Shown in pieces: positions 26,168 through 35,590 of a DNA stretch of 37,202 nt. This stretch comes from Candidatus Ornithomonoglobus intestinigallinarum (GTDB lineage: Bacteria > Bacillota > Clostridia > UBA1381), in contig DVLU01000007.1 of NCBI GenBank assembly GCA_018715365.1, positions 1 through 37,202 on the forward strand. The letters run 5' to 3'. Position 1 is the first letter of the stretch, and each line of letters starts with the position of its first letter. A model generated the notes under the pieces. That model had not been told where the DNA came from. It saw only the letters and a program-made list of their open reading frames with translations, and did no database searches. The position numbers and the translations under genes were made by a program.

Positions 26168-26824
26168 ATGAATAAATATTTTGAAAAGTACGGTGATATT
26201 TTACTTTCGCTGCCGCTTTTTGAAGGTATGCGCAGCGATGAGGTCCTTCGTTTTCTCACAAGCTGCCGTGCATTTGTTACGGATTTTAACGGCGGAGACG
26301 TGATATTTTCCGCCGGTGACTCCGCGCGGTTTATAGGGGCTGTGCTGAGCGGGAGCGCGAGGATAGTGAGAGATGATTTTTACGGGAACAGGAATATAAT
26401 CGACCACACGGAGCGCGGCGAGCTTTTCGGCGAAGCGTTTGCGCTTGCGGGAGAAAAGCACCTTCCCGTCAGCGTGCTTGCGGCGGAGCGCTCGGCCGTG
26501 CTTTTTATGGACGGGCATTTTCTGTTATCCGACGGCGGACGCGCCGCGCTCAATATGCTTAAAATAGCGTCGCGCAAAAACGTTGTTCTCAACAATAAAA
26601 TAGAAGTAATGTCAAAGCGCACAACGCGTGAAAAGCTGCTTGCCTATTTTTTACAGCAATCCGAAAAATGCGGGAGCAATGAGTTTACAATACCGTTTAA
26701 CCGTCAGGAGCTTGCCGATTTTTTATCGGTTGACAGAAGCGCAATGTGCACGGAGCTCGGCAGGCTTTCGCGCGGCGGGCTTATTGAATTCAGGAAAAAC
26801 AGGTTTAAGCTGGTCAGAGTATAG
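26168..26824 (+). CDS. Crp/Fnr-family transcriptional regulator
   Basis: cNMP-binding fold (LPLFEGMRSDEVLRFL...GDVIFSAGD...GAVLSGSARIVRDD) and C-terminal HTH (FTIPFNRQELADFLSVDRSAMCTELGRLSRGGLIEFRKNRF); AGAGGTG RBS before ATG 26168. Confidence 0.92.
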   Translation: MNKYFEKYGDILLSLPLFEGMRSDEVLRFLTSCRAFVTDFNGGDVIFSAGDSARFIGAVLSGSARIVRDDFYGNRNIIDHTERGELFGEAFALAGEKHLPVSVLAAERSAVLFMDGHFLLSDGGRAALNMLKIASRKNVVLNNKIEVMSKRTTREKLLAYFLQQSEKCGSNEFTIPFNRQELADFLSVDRSAMCTELGRLSRGGLIEFRKNRFKLVRV

Positions 26825-26834
26825 ATTTTCCGCA

Positions 26835-26922
26835 AATACAAGCATAAATTTCATCGTATCGTTTTTTTAATACGAGCAATACTGTAAATGCGGCGTTATG
26901 CCGCGGAAAGGATGCTTGTATT
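26835..26922 (+). ncRNA. Candidate structured 5' leader (three-helix) of the 70-aa ORF
   Basis: Perfect outer stem AATACAAGCAT (26835-26845) / ATGCTTGTATT (26912-26922) enclosing CGTAT/ATACG (26855-26859/26870-26874) and GCGGC/GCCGC (26890-26894/26900-26904); RBS GGAAAGG 26905-26911; ATG at 26923. Confidence 0.5.
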
Positions 26923-27135
26923 ATGATAAAAAGAAACGGCAAACGTGAGCGTGAAACGCTTTTTGACATGAGCGGCGCATCGAGCGTAACGGATTTTACC
27001 GGGCTTATACCGTCCGCTCCGCAAAACGATTATTCCATTGAAGCGTATAACAATATAATGGATATAATGGCTGACGCATCGGCGGTGAAGCTTGCCGGCG
27101 CGGAAGCCAAAAAGGATATTGAGGAGAGCACCTGA
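26923..27135 (+). CDS. Small protein of unknown function
   Basis: 70-aa ORF with GGAAAGG RBS in the intergenic space after the Crp/Fnr gene; no family recognised. Confidence 0.55.
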   Translation: MIKRNGKRERETLFDMSGASSVTDFTGLIPSAPQNDYSIEAYNNIMDIMADASAVKLAGAEAKKDIEEST

Positions 27136-27203
27136 AGCTTCCGCATACGGCCGGCCGATAACCGCAGTCCTTTGTAAACATAATATTAAATTTCTCAAAA
27201 CGG

Positions 27204-27232
27204 CTTGATTTTTTCCTCTTATTGTGATACTA
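27204..27232 (+). promoter_or_regulatory. Promoter of the lipoprotein gene
   Basis: TTGATT, about 17-nt spacer, TACTAT. Confidence 0.5.
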
Positions 27233-27347
27233 TATGAAAGTCAATTGCGGAGCTGCGGCATAAATCCGCCGAGAAGCGCGGAATGCGTCCGGTATCTTTA
27301 TGCTCCGCATACAGTAAGTATAGGTAATTTGAAAAGGGGAATACGCT

Positions 27348-28052
27348 ATGAAAAAGAATTTTATTATTGTATCTCTTGCCGTAATGCTTGCCGTTTCGGC
27401 AGCCGGCTGCAATAAGGCGGACGACGGCAAATCCGCGCTCGTTGACGGCCAGTCAACGGTTCAGACAACGGACGGCACGCAGTCGCCGGAGAGCACGCAG
27501 CAGACGGACGGCACAAGCGAAAACAGCGGCGAATCATCGGGCGGCTCCCAAGAAAACGGAGCGGCGGAAAACGGAACATCGGGAACCGAGTCCGGCGCGG
27601 AGTTCGGCGAGAACGCGGACAAAAAAGTCGATATGGATAAGCTTGAGGGCACCGAAGCAAAGAGCGACAGAAGCGGCACAAAGGGCGACGGCGAAATGAC
27701 AACGTGCAAAATAAAAATAGACGAAGTCAAAATAGTTCCTCAGGACGAAAATTCGCTCGTTGTTGTTCAGTTCGACTTCAAGAACACATCGAGCGCCGAG
27801 CTGAACTTTACGGGAGAGGTGTATGCCGAGGCTTACCAGGACGGTATGGAGCTTGTTCCCGCCGTTATACGAGGTGAAATAGAAGGATATTCGCCCGACA
27901 CGATGATGCAGAAGGTTGATCCCGGCGACAGCATCAAGGTTCAGAAGGCGTTTATAACGTCCGATCCCGACACTCCCGTTGAGGTATACGTAAGAGATAC
28001 CTATGACGAGTCAGGTCAGAAATACCTCGCACAGGTATTCAGAGTTGACTGA
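27348..28052 (+). CDS. Lipoprotein with DUF5067-like C-terminal domain
   Basis: Lipobox AVSAAGC; acidic Ser/Thr/Gly-rich linker; C-terminal LVVVQFDFKNTSSAELNFTGEVYAEAYQDGMEL...VDPGDSIKVQKAF. Confidence 0.8.
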   Translation: MKKNFIIVSLAVMLAVSAAGCNKADDGKSALVDGQSTVQTTDGTQSPESTQQTDGTSENSGESSGGSQENGAAENGTSGTESGAEFGENADKKVDMDKLEGTEAKSDRSGTKGDGEMTTCKIKIDEVKIVPQDENSLVVVQFDFKNTSSAELNFTGEVYAEAYQDGMELVPAVIRGEIEGYSPDTMMQKVDPGDSIKVQKAFITSDPDTPVEVYVRDTYDESGQKYLAQVFRVD

Positions 28053-28086
28053 TAAAATAAAACAAGCCGGAGCCGGTTGATTCCGG

Positions 28087-28125
28087 CGCGGTCCGCCGCA
28101 CCCTCTGCGGCGGACCGCGGTTTTT
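28087..28125 (+). terminator. Rho-independent terminator after the lipoprotein gene
   Basis: 14-bp stem CGCGGTCCGCCGCA / TGCGGCGGACCGCG followed by GTTTTT. Confidence 0.9.
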
Positions 28126-28145
28126 GTCAAACGCTCCGGCCAACG

Positions 28146-28165
28146 CCCCCGAAAGGGGGTTTTTT
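28146..28165 (+). terminator. Second tandem terminator-like hairpin
   Basis: CCCCC-GAAA-GGGGG followed by TTTTTT. Confidence 0.75.
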
Positions 28166-28197
28166 GACATTATAAAAACATAAAGGAGGAATACGTT

Positions 28198-29934
28198 ATG
28201 GCTCTTGACGCCGTATGTATAAAGGCTCTGTGCGGTGAAATATCAAAAAAAATAATCAACGGGCGCATAGATAAAATCCATCAGCCCGAGCGCGATGAAA
28301 TAACGCTTAACATCCGAACCTTCACCGATAATTACAAGCTTGTGATTTCGGCGGGCTCCGCAAATCCGCGCATACATTTCACATCGCGCCAAAAGAAAAA
28401 TCCCGTTACGGCGCCGATGTTCTGCATGCTTTTAAGAAAGCACCTCGGCAGCGGCAAAATAATAAACGTTGAGCAGATGGGCTTTGAGCGTATAATAAAA
28501 ATTTCGGTCGAAAGCTATGATGAATTGGGCGATTTGACCGTGAAGCACATAATTGCCGAAATAATGGGCAGAAATTCAAATATAATCCTCGTAAACAGCG
28601 ATATGAAAATAATAGATTCGATAAAGCGCGTCGATGCCGCGGTAAGCTCCGTAAGACAGGTGCTGCCCGGGCTTGACTATGTCCTGCCCCCCGCGCAGCA
28701 AAGAACGCCGCTTACAAGCGTCACAAACGATACGGAGCTTGATTTTTCGCTGCCGCAGACGGCCGACAGGCTGCTTATGAATACCGTTTCGGGAATAAGC
28801 CCGCTTACGGCGCGCGAAATAGTTTACCGCGCGTTCGGGCGCACCGACGTGCCCGCGCCGGAGCTTAACCTGAACAAGCAAAGCGCATTGAAGGCGGAGC
28901 TTGTGCGTTTTGCGGCGGAGGTTGCGGCGGAAAATTTCAGCCCGTGCGTTATACGCGAATCGTCAACAGGGAAAATGCTTGATTTTTCGGCTGTGGAAAT
29001 ACGCCAGTACGAATCTCTTGCGGAGGTTACGCCGTCATTGTCGCTAAGCGAAGCGCTCGACGATTTTTACAATATCCGCGATATGCACGAGCGTATGCGC
29101 CAAAAGAGCGCCGATATTATAAAGCTTTTAAACAATGCGCGCGACCGTGCGGCGAAGAAAATAACAATCCTCGAGCGCACGCTTAAGGATGCGGAAAACA
29201 AGGACATTTACAAATTAAAGGGCGAGCTTATAACGTCGAACCTCTACCGCATAAACGAAGGCGACACGGAGCTTAAGGCGGAAAATTACTACGATAACAT
29301 GAACGAAATTACAATTGCCCTTTCGCCGCAGCTTTCGCCGTCCCTGAACGCGCAGAAATATTTCAAAAAATACAATAAAGCAAAAACGGCTGAAACGGAA
29401 GCCGCAAAGCAGCTTGAAGGCGCAAGGGAGGAGCTTGAATATATAGAAAGCACGCTTGCCGCCGTTGAAAATGCCGAAAGCGAAACCGATATAAACGAAA
29501 TAAGGGCGGAGCTTGCGCGCGAGGGCTACATAAAGCGCAGGACACAGCAAAAGCGCCGCGCAAAAAGCAAGCCGGAGCCGATGCACTTCGTTTCCTCCGA
29601 CGGCTTTGACATTTACGTCGGCAAAAACAACACGCAAAACGATTACGTAACAACCCGCCTTGCAAACTCCTCGGACATATGGTTCCACACAAAAAACATC
29701 CCGGGCTCGCACACAATAATAAAGCTCGGCGTGGACAAGAATGTGCCGCGTTCAACAATAGCCGAAGCGGCGCAGCTTGCCGCGTATTATTCAAAAGCCC
29801 GCGCATCGTCGCAGGTACCGGTCGATTATACGCAGATAAAAAATGTTAAAAAGCCCTCCGGCGCAAAGCCCGGTAAGGTTATTTACAACAGCTACAACAC
29901 AATATACGTTACCCCCAAATCATTAAAGGGATAA
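28198..29934 (+). CDS. rqcH: NFACT-family protein, RqcH (ribosome quality control)
   Basis: MALDAVCIKALCGEISKKIINGRIDKIHQPERDEI; coiled coil; NFACT-R domain DGFDIYVGKNNTQNDYVTTRLANSSDIWFHTKNIPGSHTII. Confidence 0.93.
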   Translation: MALDAVCIKALCGEISKKIINGRIDKIHQPERDEITLNIRTFTDNYKLVISAGSANPRIHFTSRQKKNPVTAPMFCMLLRKHLGSGKIINVEQMGFERIIKISVESYDELGDLTVKHIIAEIMGRNSNIILVNSDMKIIDSIKRVDAAVSSVRQVLPGLDYVLPPAQQRTPLTSVTNDTELDFSLPQTADRLLMNTVSGISPLTAREIVYRAFGRTDVPAPELNLNKQSALKAELVRFAAEVAAENFSPCVIRESSTGKMLDFSAVEIRQYESLAEVTPSLSLSEALDDFYNIRDMHERMRQKSADIIKLLNNARDRAAKKITILERTLKDAENKDIYKLKGELITSNLYRINEGDTELKAENYYDNMNEITIALSPQLSPSLNAQKYFKKYNKAKTAETEAAKQLEGAREELEYIESTLAAVENAESETDINEIRAELAREGYIKRRTQQKRRAKSKPEPMHFVSSDGFDIYVGKNNTQNDYVTTRLANSSDIWFHTKNIPGSHTIIKLGVDKNVPRSTIAEAAQLAAYYSKARASSQVPVDYTQIKNVKKPSGAKPGKVIYNSYNTIYVTPKSLKG

Positions 29935-29947
29935 TACGCGCCTGCTT

Positions 29948-31012
29948 TTATTTCACGTCTTTATCCTTTATATGCAGATACAGTCCCGCCGCGCCGACAA
30001 CGGCGGCGGTGACGGCTACGGCCGCGCCGACGCTTGCCGACGACGCGGCGAACGCGCGGCTTGCCGACGGTGCAAACACGGCCTCCGTTACCGGGTTAAA
30101 ATGCAGATACAAAAACGTATACAGCGCCGCGGTTATACCGTGGAGCAGCTTTCCGAAAATATACGGAGCAAGCGACAACCCGTATTTTGCAACCGCTGCC
30201 ATGACCTGCACATGGACGCTTAGCCCCGCAAAGCCGACGATAAACGCCGTTATGACAAGCTTTTGGGCTATGCTTATATTAAGCTCCGAAACGGCTGCCG
30301 TTCCCGTAACAAGCTCCGTAAGCCCTTTTGCGATGCTCATCATAAAATCGTTAAGCGGCAGAATCCCGAGCGCCGTCCTGCTTACGACGCTGAAAAACAC
30401 AACGGCGCCGCAAACTGTCAGCATATTTTTTACGGCATTGTCGAGAGCAATGCCGAATATCTCCCCCGCCCCGCGCTCCGGCGCCGTCATTACGGTATCG
30501 GGCGCCGAATGTTTTTCTCTTTTGTAAAATCCGAAAATTATCCCGACCGTTACGGCGGCAAGCACATGGCACACATAAAGCATAACGCCGTAGGAAAGCT
30601 CGGAATACACCGCAAGCCCTACGGAGCCGAGTATAAAAAGCGGCCCGGAATTGTTGCAGAACGCCAAAAGCCGCTCCGCCTCCGTTTTTGATACATAGCC
30701 CGCTTTATACAGCTCGCCGGCCGTTACGGCGCCCATCGGATAGCCGCTTATTATCCCCAGCACAAAAGCCGACGAGCCTGCCGGCGCAACGTTAAAGAGC
30801 GGTTTCATGCAGAATCTGAAGATATGCGCAAGCCGCTCGCAGAAGCCCGAATAAATAAGCAGCCCCGAACAGATAAAGAACGGGAAAAGCGTCGGTATCA
30901 CCATCGAAAAGCATATGTCCATCGCCTCGGAAGCGTACTGCACGGACGACTGCGCGTTTGTGATAATTAGATAAAGTATGCACACAACACTCATTTGCAG
31001 AAGGAATTTTTT
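29948..31012 (-). CDS. ylbJ: Sporulation integral membrane protein YlbJ
   Basis: VIPTLFPFFICSGLLI; APAGSSAFVLGIISGYPMGAVTAGELYKAG; LLAFCNNSGPLFILGSVG. Start at MKKFLLQ or the upstream in-frame ATG. Confidence 0.9.
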   Translation of the reverse strand, partial: KKFLLQMSVVCILYLIITNAQSSVQYASEAMDICFSMVIPTLFPFFICSGLLIYSGFCERLAHIFRFCMKPLFNVAPAGSSAFVLGIISGYPMGAVTAGELYKAGYVSKTEAERLLAFCNNSGPLFILGSVGLAVYSELSYGVMLYVCHVLAAVTVGIIFGFYKREKHSAPDTVMTAPERGAGEIFGIALDNAVKNMLTVCGAVVFFSVVSRTALGILPLNDFMMSIAKGLTELVTGTAAVSELNISIAQKLVITAFIVGFAGLSVHVQVMAAVAKYGLSLAPYIFGKLLHGITAALYTFLYLHFNPVTEAVFAPSASRAFAASSASVGAAVAVTAAVVGAAGLYLHIKDKDVK

Positions 31013-31162
31013 CATAATTGCGACCATTGACCCCTTTCGTTTTCCAAGCCTTGCTTAATATATTTCTATGTCTTAAACGGCGCTTTAGGACATAAAAATA
31101 TATAAGGCTTTATTTTTACGCTTTAATTTGTGCCGCCAAACGGCGGCGGAACGGAGAATTTT

Positions 31163-31432
31163 ATGAAAAGTATACGGGAAACGGCCGGGGATGCGTTCGG
31201 AATACCGAAGGATATTTCCCTTAATATGCCGCGCATAACGGTCTCTGCCGACGCGGAGCTCTATATGGAAAATTACGGTTCCCTGCTGTCGTTTTCCGAT
31301 ACGTCGATGACGGTGGGCGGCAGACGCTTTACCGTTACGGTTTCGGGCGCCGGTCTTGAAATAAAAAGCATACGGCGCGACGACCTGACGCTTATCGGGA
31401 AAATTTTGCATATTGAATATAAATTCAACTGA
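31163..31432 (+). CDS. yqfC: Sporulation protein YqfC
   Basis: IPKDISLNMPRITVSADAELYMENYGSLLSFSDTSMTV; immediately upstream of yqfD. Confidence 0.88.
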   Translation: MKSIRETAGDAFGIPKDISLNMPRITVSADAELYMENYGSLLSFSDTSMTVGGRRFTVTVSGAGLEIKSIRRDDLTLIGKILHIEYKFN

Positions 31433-31437
31433 AAAAG

Positions 31438-32652
31438 GTGCAAAAAATGTTTAATAAGTGCTTTAATTTTTCAAAAGGATATGTTATAATAGGAATAACG
31501 GGCGCGCAGGCGGCAAGGTTTATAAATATCTGCGTAAGACGCGGCATTGCCGTTTCCGATATACGCGCCGAAGGCGCCGGCTCGTATACGGCGCGCATAC
31601 GGCTTGCCGACTTTTTTCTCATTCGTCACGCCGCAGGAAAAACAAAGGTGAAAATACGCATTGTCCGCCGCGGCGGTGCGGCTTTTGCAAAACGCTTTTT
31701 CAGGACCCGGCGCGTATTATTCTCGGGCGCTGTTTTTGCGGCGCTGTTTTTTGCGGTAACGTCGCAGTTTATATGGGTTGTTCAGATAGACGGCGTATAT
31801 GAAACAAGCAGGGAGCAGATAATAGAAACACTCGGCGAATGCGGTATAAAGCCCGGCGCTTTCAAGCATACGCTGCCGCCCGCCGATGAAGTAAAAAGCA
31901 GGCTCATAAACGAAACGGGCACGCTTTCGTGGGCGTGGGTCTACATAGAGGGCGCAAAGGCGCGCGTTGAGGTATACGAAAGGCGGCTTATGCCCGAAAC
32001 GGAGGATACGTCGGAGCCGTGCGACATAATCGCGGCGCGCGACGCATTCATAGAGCGCATAGACGTTAAAAGCGGAGAGCGCATTGCCGAAAACGGAAGC
32101 GTGGTTTCGGCAGGCGACGTGCTCATTTCCGGAACGGTTCCCGTTTACAGGGAGGGCGAAGAAGAAAGATATATGCAGGTTCATGCGGACGGCGTTATAA
32201 AAGCCGTGACATACCGCAGCAAAACAACGGAACAGAGCCTGTATCACGAAAGCCGAGAAAAAACGGGACGCGAAAAAAATTATTACAGCATTGAGGCTTT
32301 CGGAAAATTATTCAAGCTGTTTTTTAACGAAAGCCCCGGCTTTGAGCATTACGGCGTAAGCGATGAGCGCCATGAGCTGACGCTGCCGTTTTTCGGATAT
32401 TCCGGGCTTTGCCTTAACATACGCCGCTTTTCGGAGGAGGAAGTAAAAACCGAACCGATCCCGGAGGACGCGGCGGCTCTTATTGCACGGGAGCGCCTTG
32501 AGGAAGAAATTGCGAAGGAGCTTTTGAAAAATCCCGTGCTTTTGGATAGCTCACTCGAATACGAAAAGACAGGCGGCGGCAAAATAAACGTACAGCTTAA
32601 AACAGTCTTTTACGAGGACATAGGAATTAAATCACCGATAAACAAGGAGTGA
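31438..32652 (+). CDS. yqfD: Sporulation protein YqfD
   Basis: GYVIIGITGAQAARFINICVRRGI; VKSGERIAENGSVVSAGDVLISGTV; GSIC operon position. Confidence 0.9.
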   Translation: MQKMFNKCFNFSKGYVIIGITGAQAARFINICVRRGIAVSDIRAEGAGSYTARIRLADFFLIRHAAGKTKVKIRIVRRGGAAFAKRFFRTRRVLFSGAVFAALFFAVTSQFIWVVQIDGVYETSREQIIETLGECGIKPGAFKHTLPPADEVKSRLINETGTLSWAWVYIEGAKARVEVYERRLMPETEDTSEPCDIIAARDAFIERIDVKSGERIAENGSVVSAGDVLISGTVPVYREGEEERYMQVHADGVIKAVTYRSKTTEQSLYHESREKTGREKNYYSIEAFGKLFKLFFNESPGFEHYGVSDERHELTLPFFGYSGLCLNIRRFSEEEVKTEPIPEDAAALIARERLEEEIAKELLKNPVLLDSSLEYEKTGGGKINVQLKTVFYEDIGIKSPINKE

Positions 32653-32658
32653 AACCGT

Positions 32659-33651
32659 TTGATAAACAGACAGCTCGAAGCTGCGGAGGGCGTTGATCTC
32701 GCCCCGCTTTTCGGAAGCTTCGACGAAAACATGAAGCTTATAGAAAAAGCGTTTAACGTAAGCGTCAACCAGCGCGAAAACGCGCTCCGCATAAGCGGCG
32801 ACGAGGATAAGGTTGATGAAGCGTCGCAGGTTATAAATATCCTGCTCGATTCGCTTTCGCGCGGCAGCCGCATAGATACGCAGAAGGTGCTCTACGCAAT
32901 AACGATGGTGCAGGAGGACGGCGGCGCCGATCTCAAGCTTTTGGGCGACGACTGCGTTGCCATAAACGTCAAGGGCAGCCCGATAAAAACAAAAACGCTC
33001 GGCCAGAAAAAATATGCCGACGCAATAAAAAACAACACGATAGTCTTCGGCATAGGTCCGGCCGGCACTGGAAAAACGTATCTTGCCGTTGCTATGGCCG
33101 TTACGGCGCTGAGACGGAAAGAGGTAAACAGGATAATCCTGACGCGCCCGGCAGTCGAGGCCGGAGAAAAGCTCGGATTTTTGCCCGGCGATTTGCAGAA
33201 TAAGGTTGACCCGTATCTCAGGCCGCTCTATGACGGGATGTATGAAATGCTCGGCGGCGAGGGCTTTTTGCGCTATCAGGAGCGCGGCGTTATAGAGGTG
33301 GCGCCGCTTGCGTATATGCGCGGACGAACGCTTGACAACGCGTTTATTATCCTCGACGAAGCGCAGAATACAACGCCGGAGCAGATGAAGATGTTCCTTA
33401 CGCGAATAGGCTTCGGCTCACACGCCGTCATAACGGGCGACATAACACAAATAGACCTCCCGGGCGAAAAGCGGTCGGGGCTTAAGGAAGCCGCGAAAAT
33501 ATTAAAAAATATAGAGGGCATAGAATTCTGCACGCTGACGGAAAAGGACGTTGTGCGTCATCCGCTTGTGCAGGAAATTATAAAGGCATACGCAAAATTT
33601 GAAGAGGAAAAGGAAAAACGGAAAAATGGCAGAGCTAATAATAGAAAATGA
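32659..33651 (+). CDS. phoH: PhoH-family ATPase
   Basis: FGIGPAGTGKTYLAVAMAV; ILTRPAVEAGEKLGFLPGDLQNKVDPYLRPLYD; FIILDEAQNTTPEQMKMFLTRIGFGSHAVITGD; TTG start. Confidence 0.95.
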   Translation: MINRQLEAAEGVDLAPLFGSFDENMKLIEKAFNVSVNQRENALRISGDEDKVDEASQVINILLDSLSRGSRIDTQKVLYAITMVQEDGGADLKLLGDDCVAINVKGSPIKTKTLGQKKYADAIKNNTIVFGIGPAGTGKTYLAVAMAVTALRRKEVNRIILTRPAVEAGEKLGFLPGDLQNKVDPYLRPLYDGMYEMLGGEGFLRYQERGVIEVAPLAYMRGRTLDNAFIILDEAQNTTPEQMKMFLTRIGFGSHAVITGDITQIDLPGEKRSGLKEAAKILKNIEGIEFCTLTEKDVVRHPLVQEIIKAYAKFEEEKEKRKNGRANNRK

Positions 33652-34120
33652 ACAAAACAAAATCGGGCTTACCGATGACATGAGGTCGCTTATGCAGCGT
33701 GTATGCGACGAAGCGCTCAAGCACGAGGAATGCAATTTCGATGCCCAGATAAGCATAACGATAACGGACGACGAAGGTATAAAGGAGCTTAATTCCGTAC
33801 ACCGCGGCATTGACCGTCCGACAGACGTGCTGTCGTTCCCGATGCTTGAATTTGACAGCGAGGGGCAAATAATAGACAACGAGTTTGAATATGACGAAAA
33901 CGGGCGGATAATGCTCGGCGACATCGTTATATCGCTTGAGCGCGCGTTTGCTCAGGCGGAGGAATACGGCCATTCCGCGGAGCGCGAGCTTGCGTTTTTG
34001 TGCGCGCATTCAATGCTCCATCTCCTCGGCTACGATCACGAGGGCGGAGAGGGCGACGAGCTTGAAATGTTCACACGCCAGGAGGAAATACTGTCGGCGC
34101 TTGGCATAACACGGGAGTAG
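33626..34120 (+). CDS. ybeY: Endoribonuclease YbeY (rRNA maturation factor)
   Basis: LNSVHRGIDRPTDVLSFPM; ELAFLCAHSMLHLLGYDHE (HxxxHxxxxxH). Confidence 0.95.
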   Translation: MAELIIENEQNKIGLTDDMRSLMQRVCDEALKHEECNFDAQISITITDDEGIKELNSVHRGIDRPTDVLSFPMLEFDSEGQIIDNEFEYDENGRIMLGDIVISLERAFAQAEEYGHSAERELAFLCAHSMLHLLGYDHEGGEGDELEMFTRQEEILSALGITRE

Positions 34121-34124
34121 CATG

Positions 34125-34601
34125 ATGAAAAGCAAGAAAAACAAAAACCTTGCGCAAAGCTTTTACAATGCCGCAAAGGGCTTTTTGCGCGCATTAAAGG
34201 CCGAACGCAATCTTCGCATAGATATTGTTGCGGCTGTGCTTGCGGCAATATTTTCGTATGCCTATGATTTAAGCCGCGAGGGCTGTGCCGTCGTTGCCGT
34301 TGTGATCTGCGCCGTTATAGGCGCCGAGCTTTTCAACACATCGGCGGAGCGTCTTGCGGACGCCGTAACGGAGGAATACAACGAGCATATCCGCGCCGCT
34401 AAGGACGTTGCCTCGGCGGCCGTGTTCGTCACGGCGGCAGGTGCGGTGATTTCCGGTATCGTCCTGTTTTTGACCGATACCGAAAAGCTCATAACGGCGC
34501 TTATAAATATCGCGTTTTCGCCGAGAGCGCTTACGGCGGTTATTTTAACGCTCATACTCGGCACAATTTTTATACTCAAATACAAGGAAAGGAAAAGTTA
34601 A
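34125..34601 (+). CDS. dgkA: Diacylglycerol/undecaprenol kinase family protein
   Basis: SFYNAAKGFLRALKAERNLRIDIVAAVLA; GAELFNTSAERLADAVTEEYNEHIRAAKDVASAAVFV. Confidence 0.92.
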   Translation: MKSKKNKNLAQSFYNAAKGFLRALKAERNLRIDIVAAVLAAIFSYAYDLSREGCAVVAVVICAVIGAELFNTSAERLADAVTEEYNEHIRAAKDVASAAVFVTAAGAVISGIVLFLTDTEKLITALINIAFSPRALTAVILTLILGTIFILKYKERKS

Positions 34602-34604
34602 ACA

Positions 34605-35501
34605 TTGACAAAGCACTTCAAGTCCGGCTTTGCGGCTGTAATAGGCATGCCCAACGTCGGAAAATCAACGCTTATAAACAAAATAGTAGGACAAAAAATA
34701 TCTATAATTTCGGAGAAGCCGCAGACAACCAGAAACAAAATCCTTGCGGTATACACAACCGATGAGGAGCAGATAATATTTACCGATACTCCCGGTATTC
34801 ACACGCCTCACAACAAGCTCGGGCAGTTTATGATCAACGTTGCAAACGAAAGCATGAGAGAAACGGACGTTTTGATTTTTGTTGTCGATGCGGCGGGCGG
34901 GATACAGGACATTGAGCGGAGAATCGCCAAAAATATAAGCAAGGCGGGCGTTCCGTGCATACTTGTCATGAACAAGATAGACGCAATGAAAAAGGAAGAC
35001 CTGCTGCCGATGATTGCCGATTATTCAAGCATGTATGATTTTGCGGCAATTGTTCCGATAAGCGCAAAAACGGGCGACGGCGTGGATATACTTTTAAACA
35101 ACATATCGGAATATCTCGAGGACGGGCCGATGTTTTTTGACGAGGACACCGTGACCGACCAGCCGGAGCGCCAGATAGCGGCGGAGATAATACGCGAAAA
35201 AATGCTGTGGCTTTTGCAGAACGAGGTGCCCCACGGCGTTGCCATTGAAATAACAAAAATGCGCGAGAAGGAAAATATCACAAATATATACGCAACGATA
35301 TACTGCGAAAAGGCGGGACACAAGGGAATAATTATCGGAAAGAACGGCGATATGCTCAAAAAAATAGGCTCTCTCGCAAGAGCCGATATAGAGAAAATGC
35401 TTGGAAAACACGTTTACCTCGAGCTTTGGGTAAAGATAAAGCAGGACTGGCGAAACAGCGATTTTCTCGTTAAGAATTTCGGCTATACGCAGTCGGAATA
35501 A
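34605..35501 (+). CDS. era: GTPase Era
   Basis: G1 GMPNVGKSTLINKIVGQKISI; SEKPQTTRNKI; DTPGIH; MNKIDA; KH domain GIIIGKNGDMLKKIGSLARADIEKML. Confidence 0.97.
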   Translation: MTKHFKSGFAAVIGMPNVGKSTLINKIVGQKISIISEKPQTTRNKILAVYTTDEEQIIFTDTPGIHTPHNKLGQFMINVANESMRETDVLIFVVDAAGGIQDIERRIAKNISKAGVPCILVMNKIDAMKKEDLLPMIADYSSMYDFAAIVPISAKTGDGVDILLNNISEYLEDGPMFFDEDTVTDQPERQIAAEIIREKMLWLLQNEVPHGVAIEITKMREKENITNIYATIYCEKAGHKGIIIGKNGDMLKKIGSLARADIEKMLGKHVYLELWVKIKQDWRNSDFLVKNFGYTQSE

Positions 35502-35590
35502 TGCACCGCGAAGCACGTTAAGAAAATAGTTACAGTATAACAAATGACCGATAAACTCAAAATATTATCAGGCGAAAGGAGTTAATGGTC

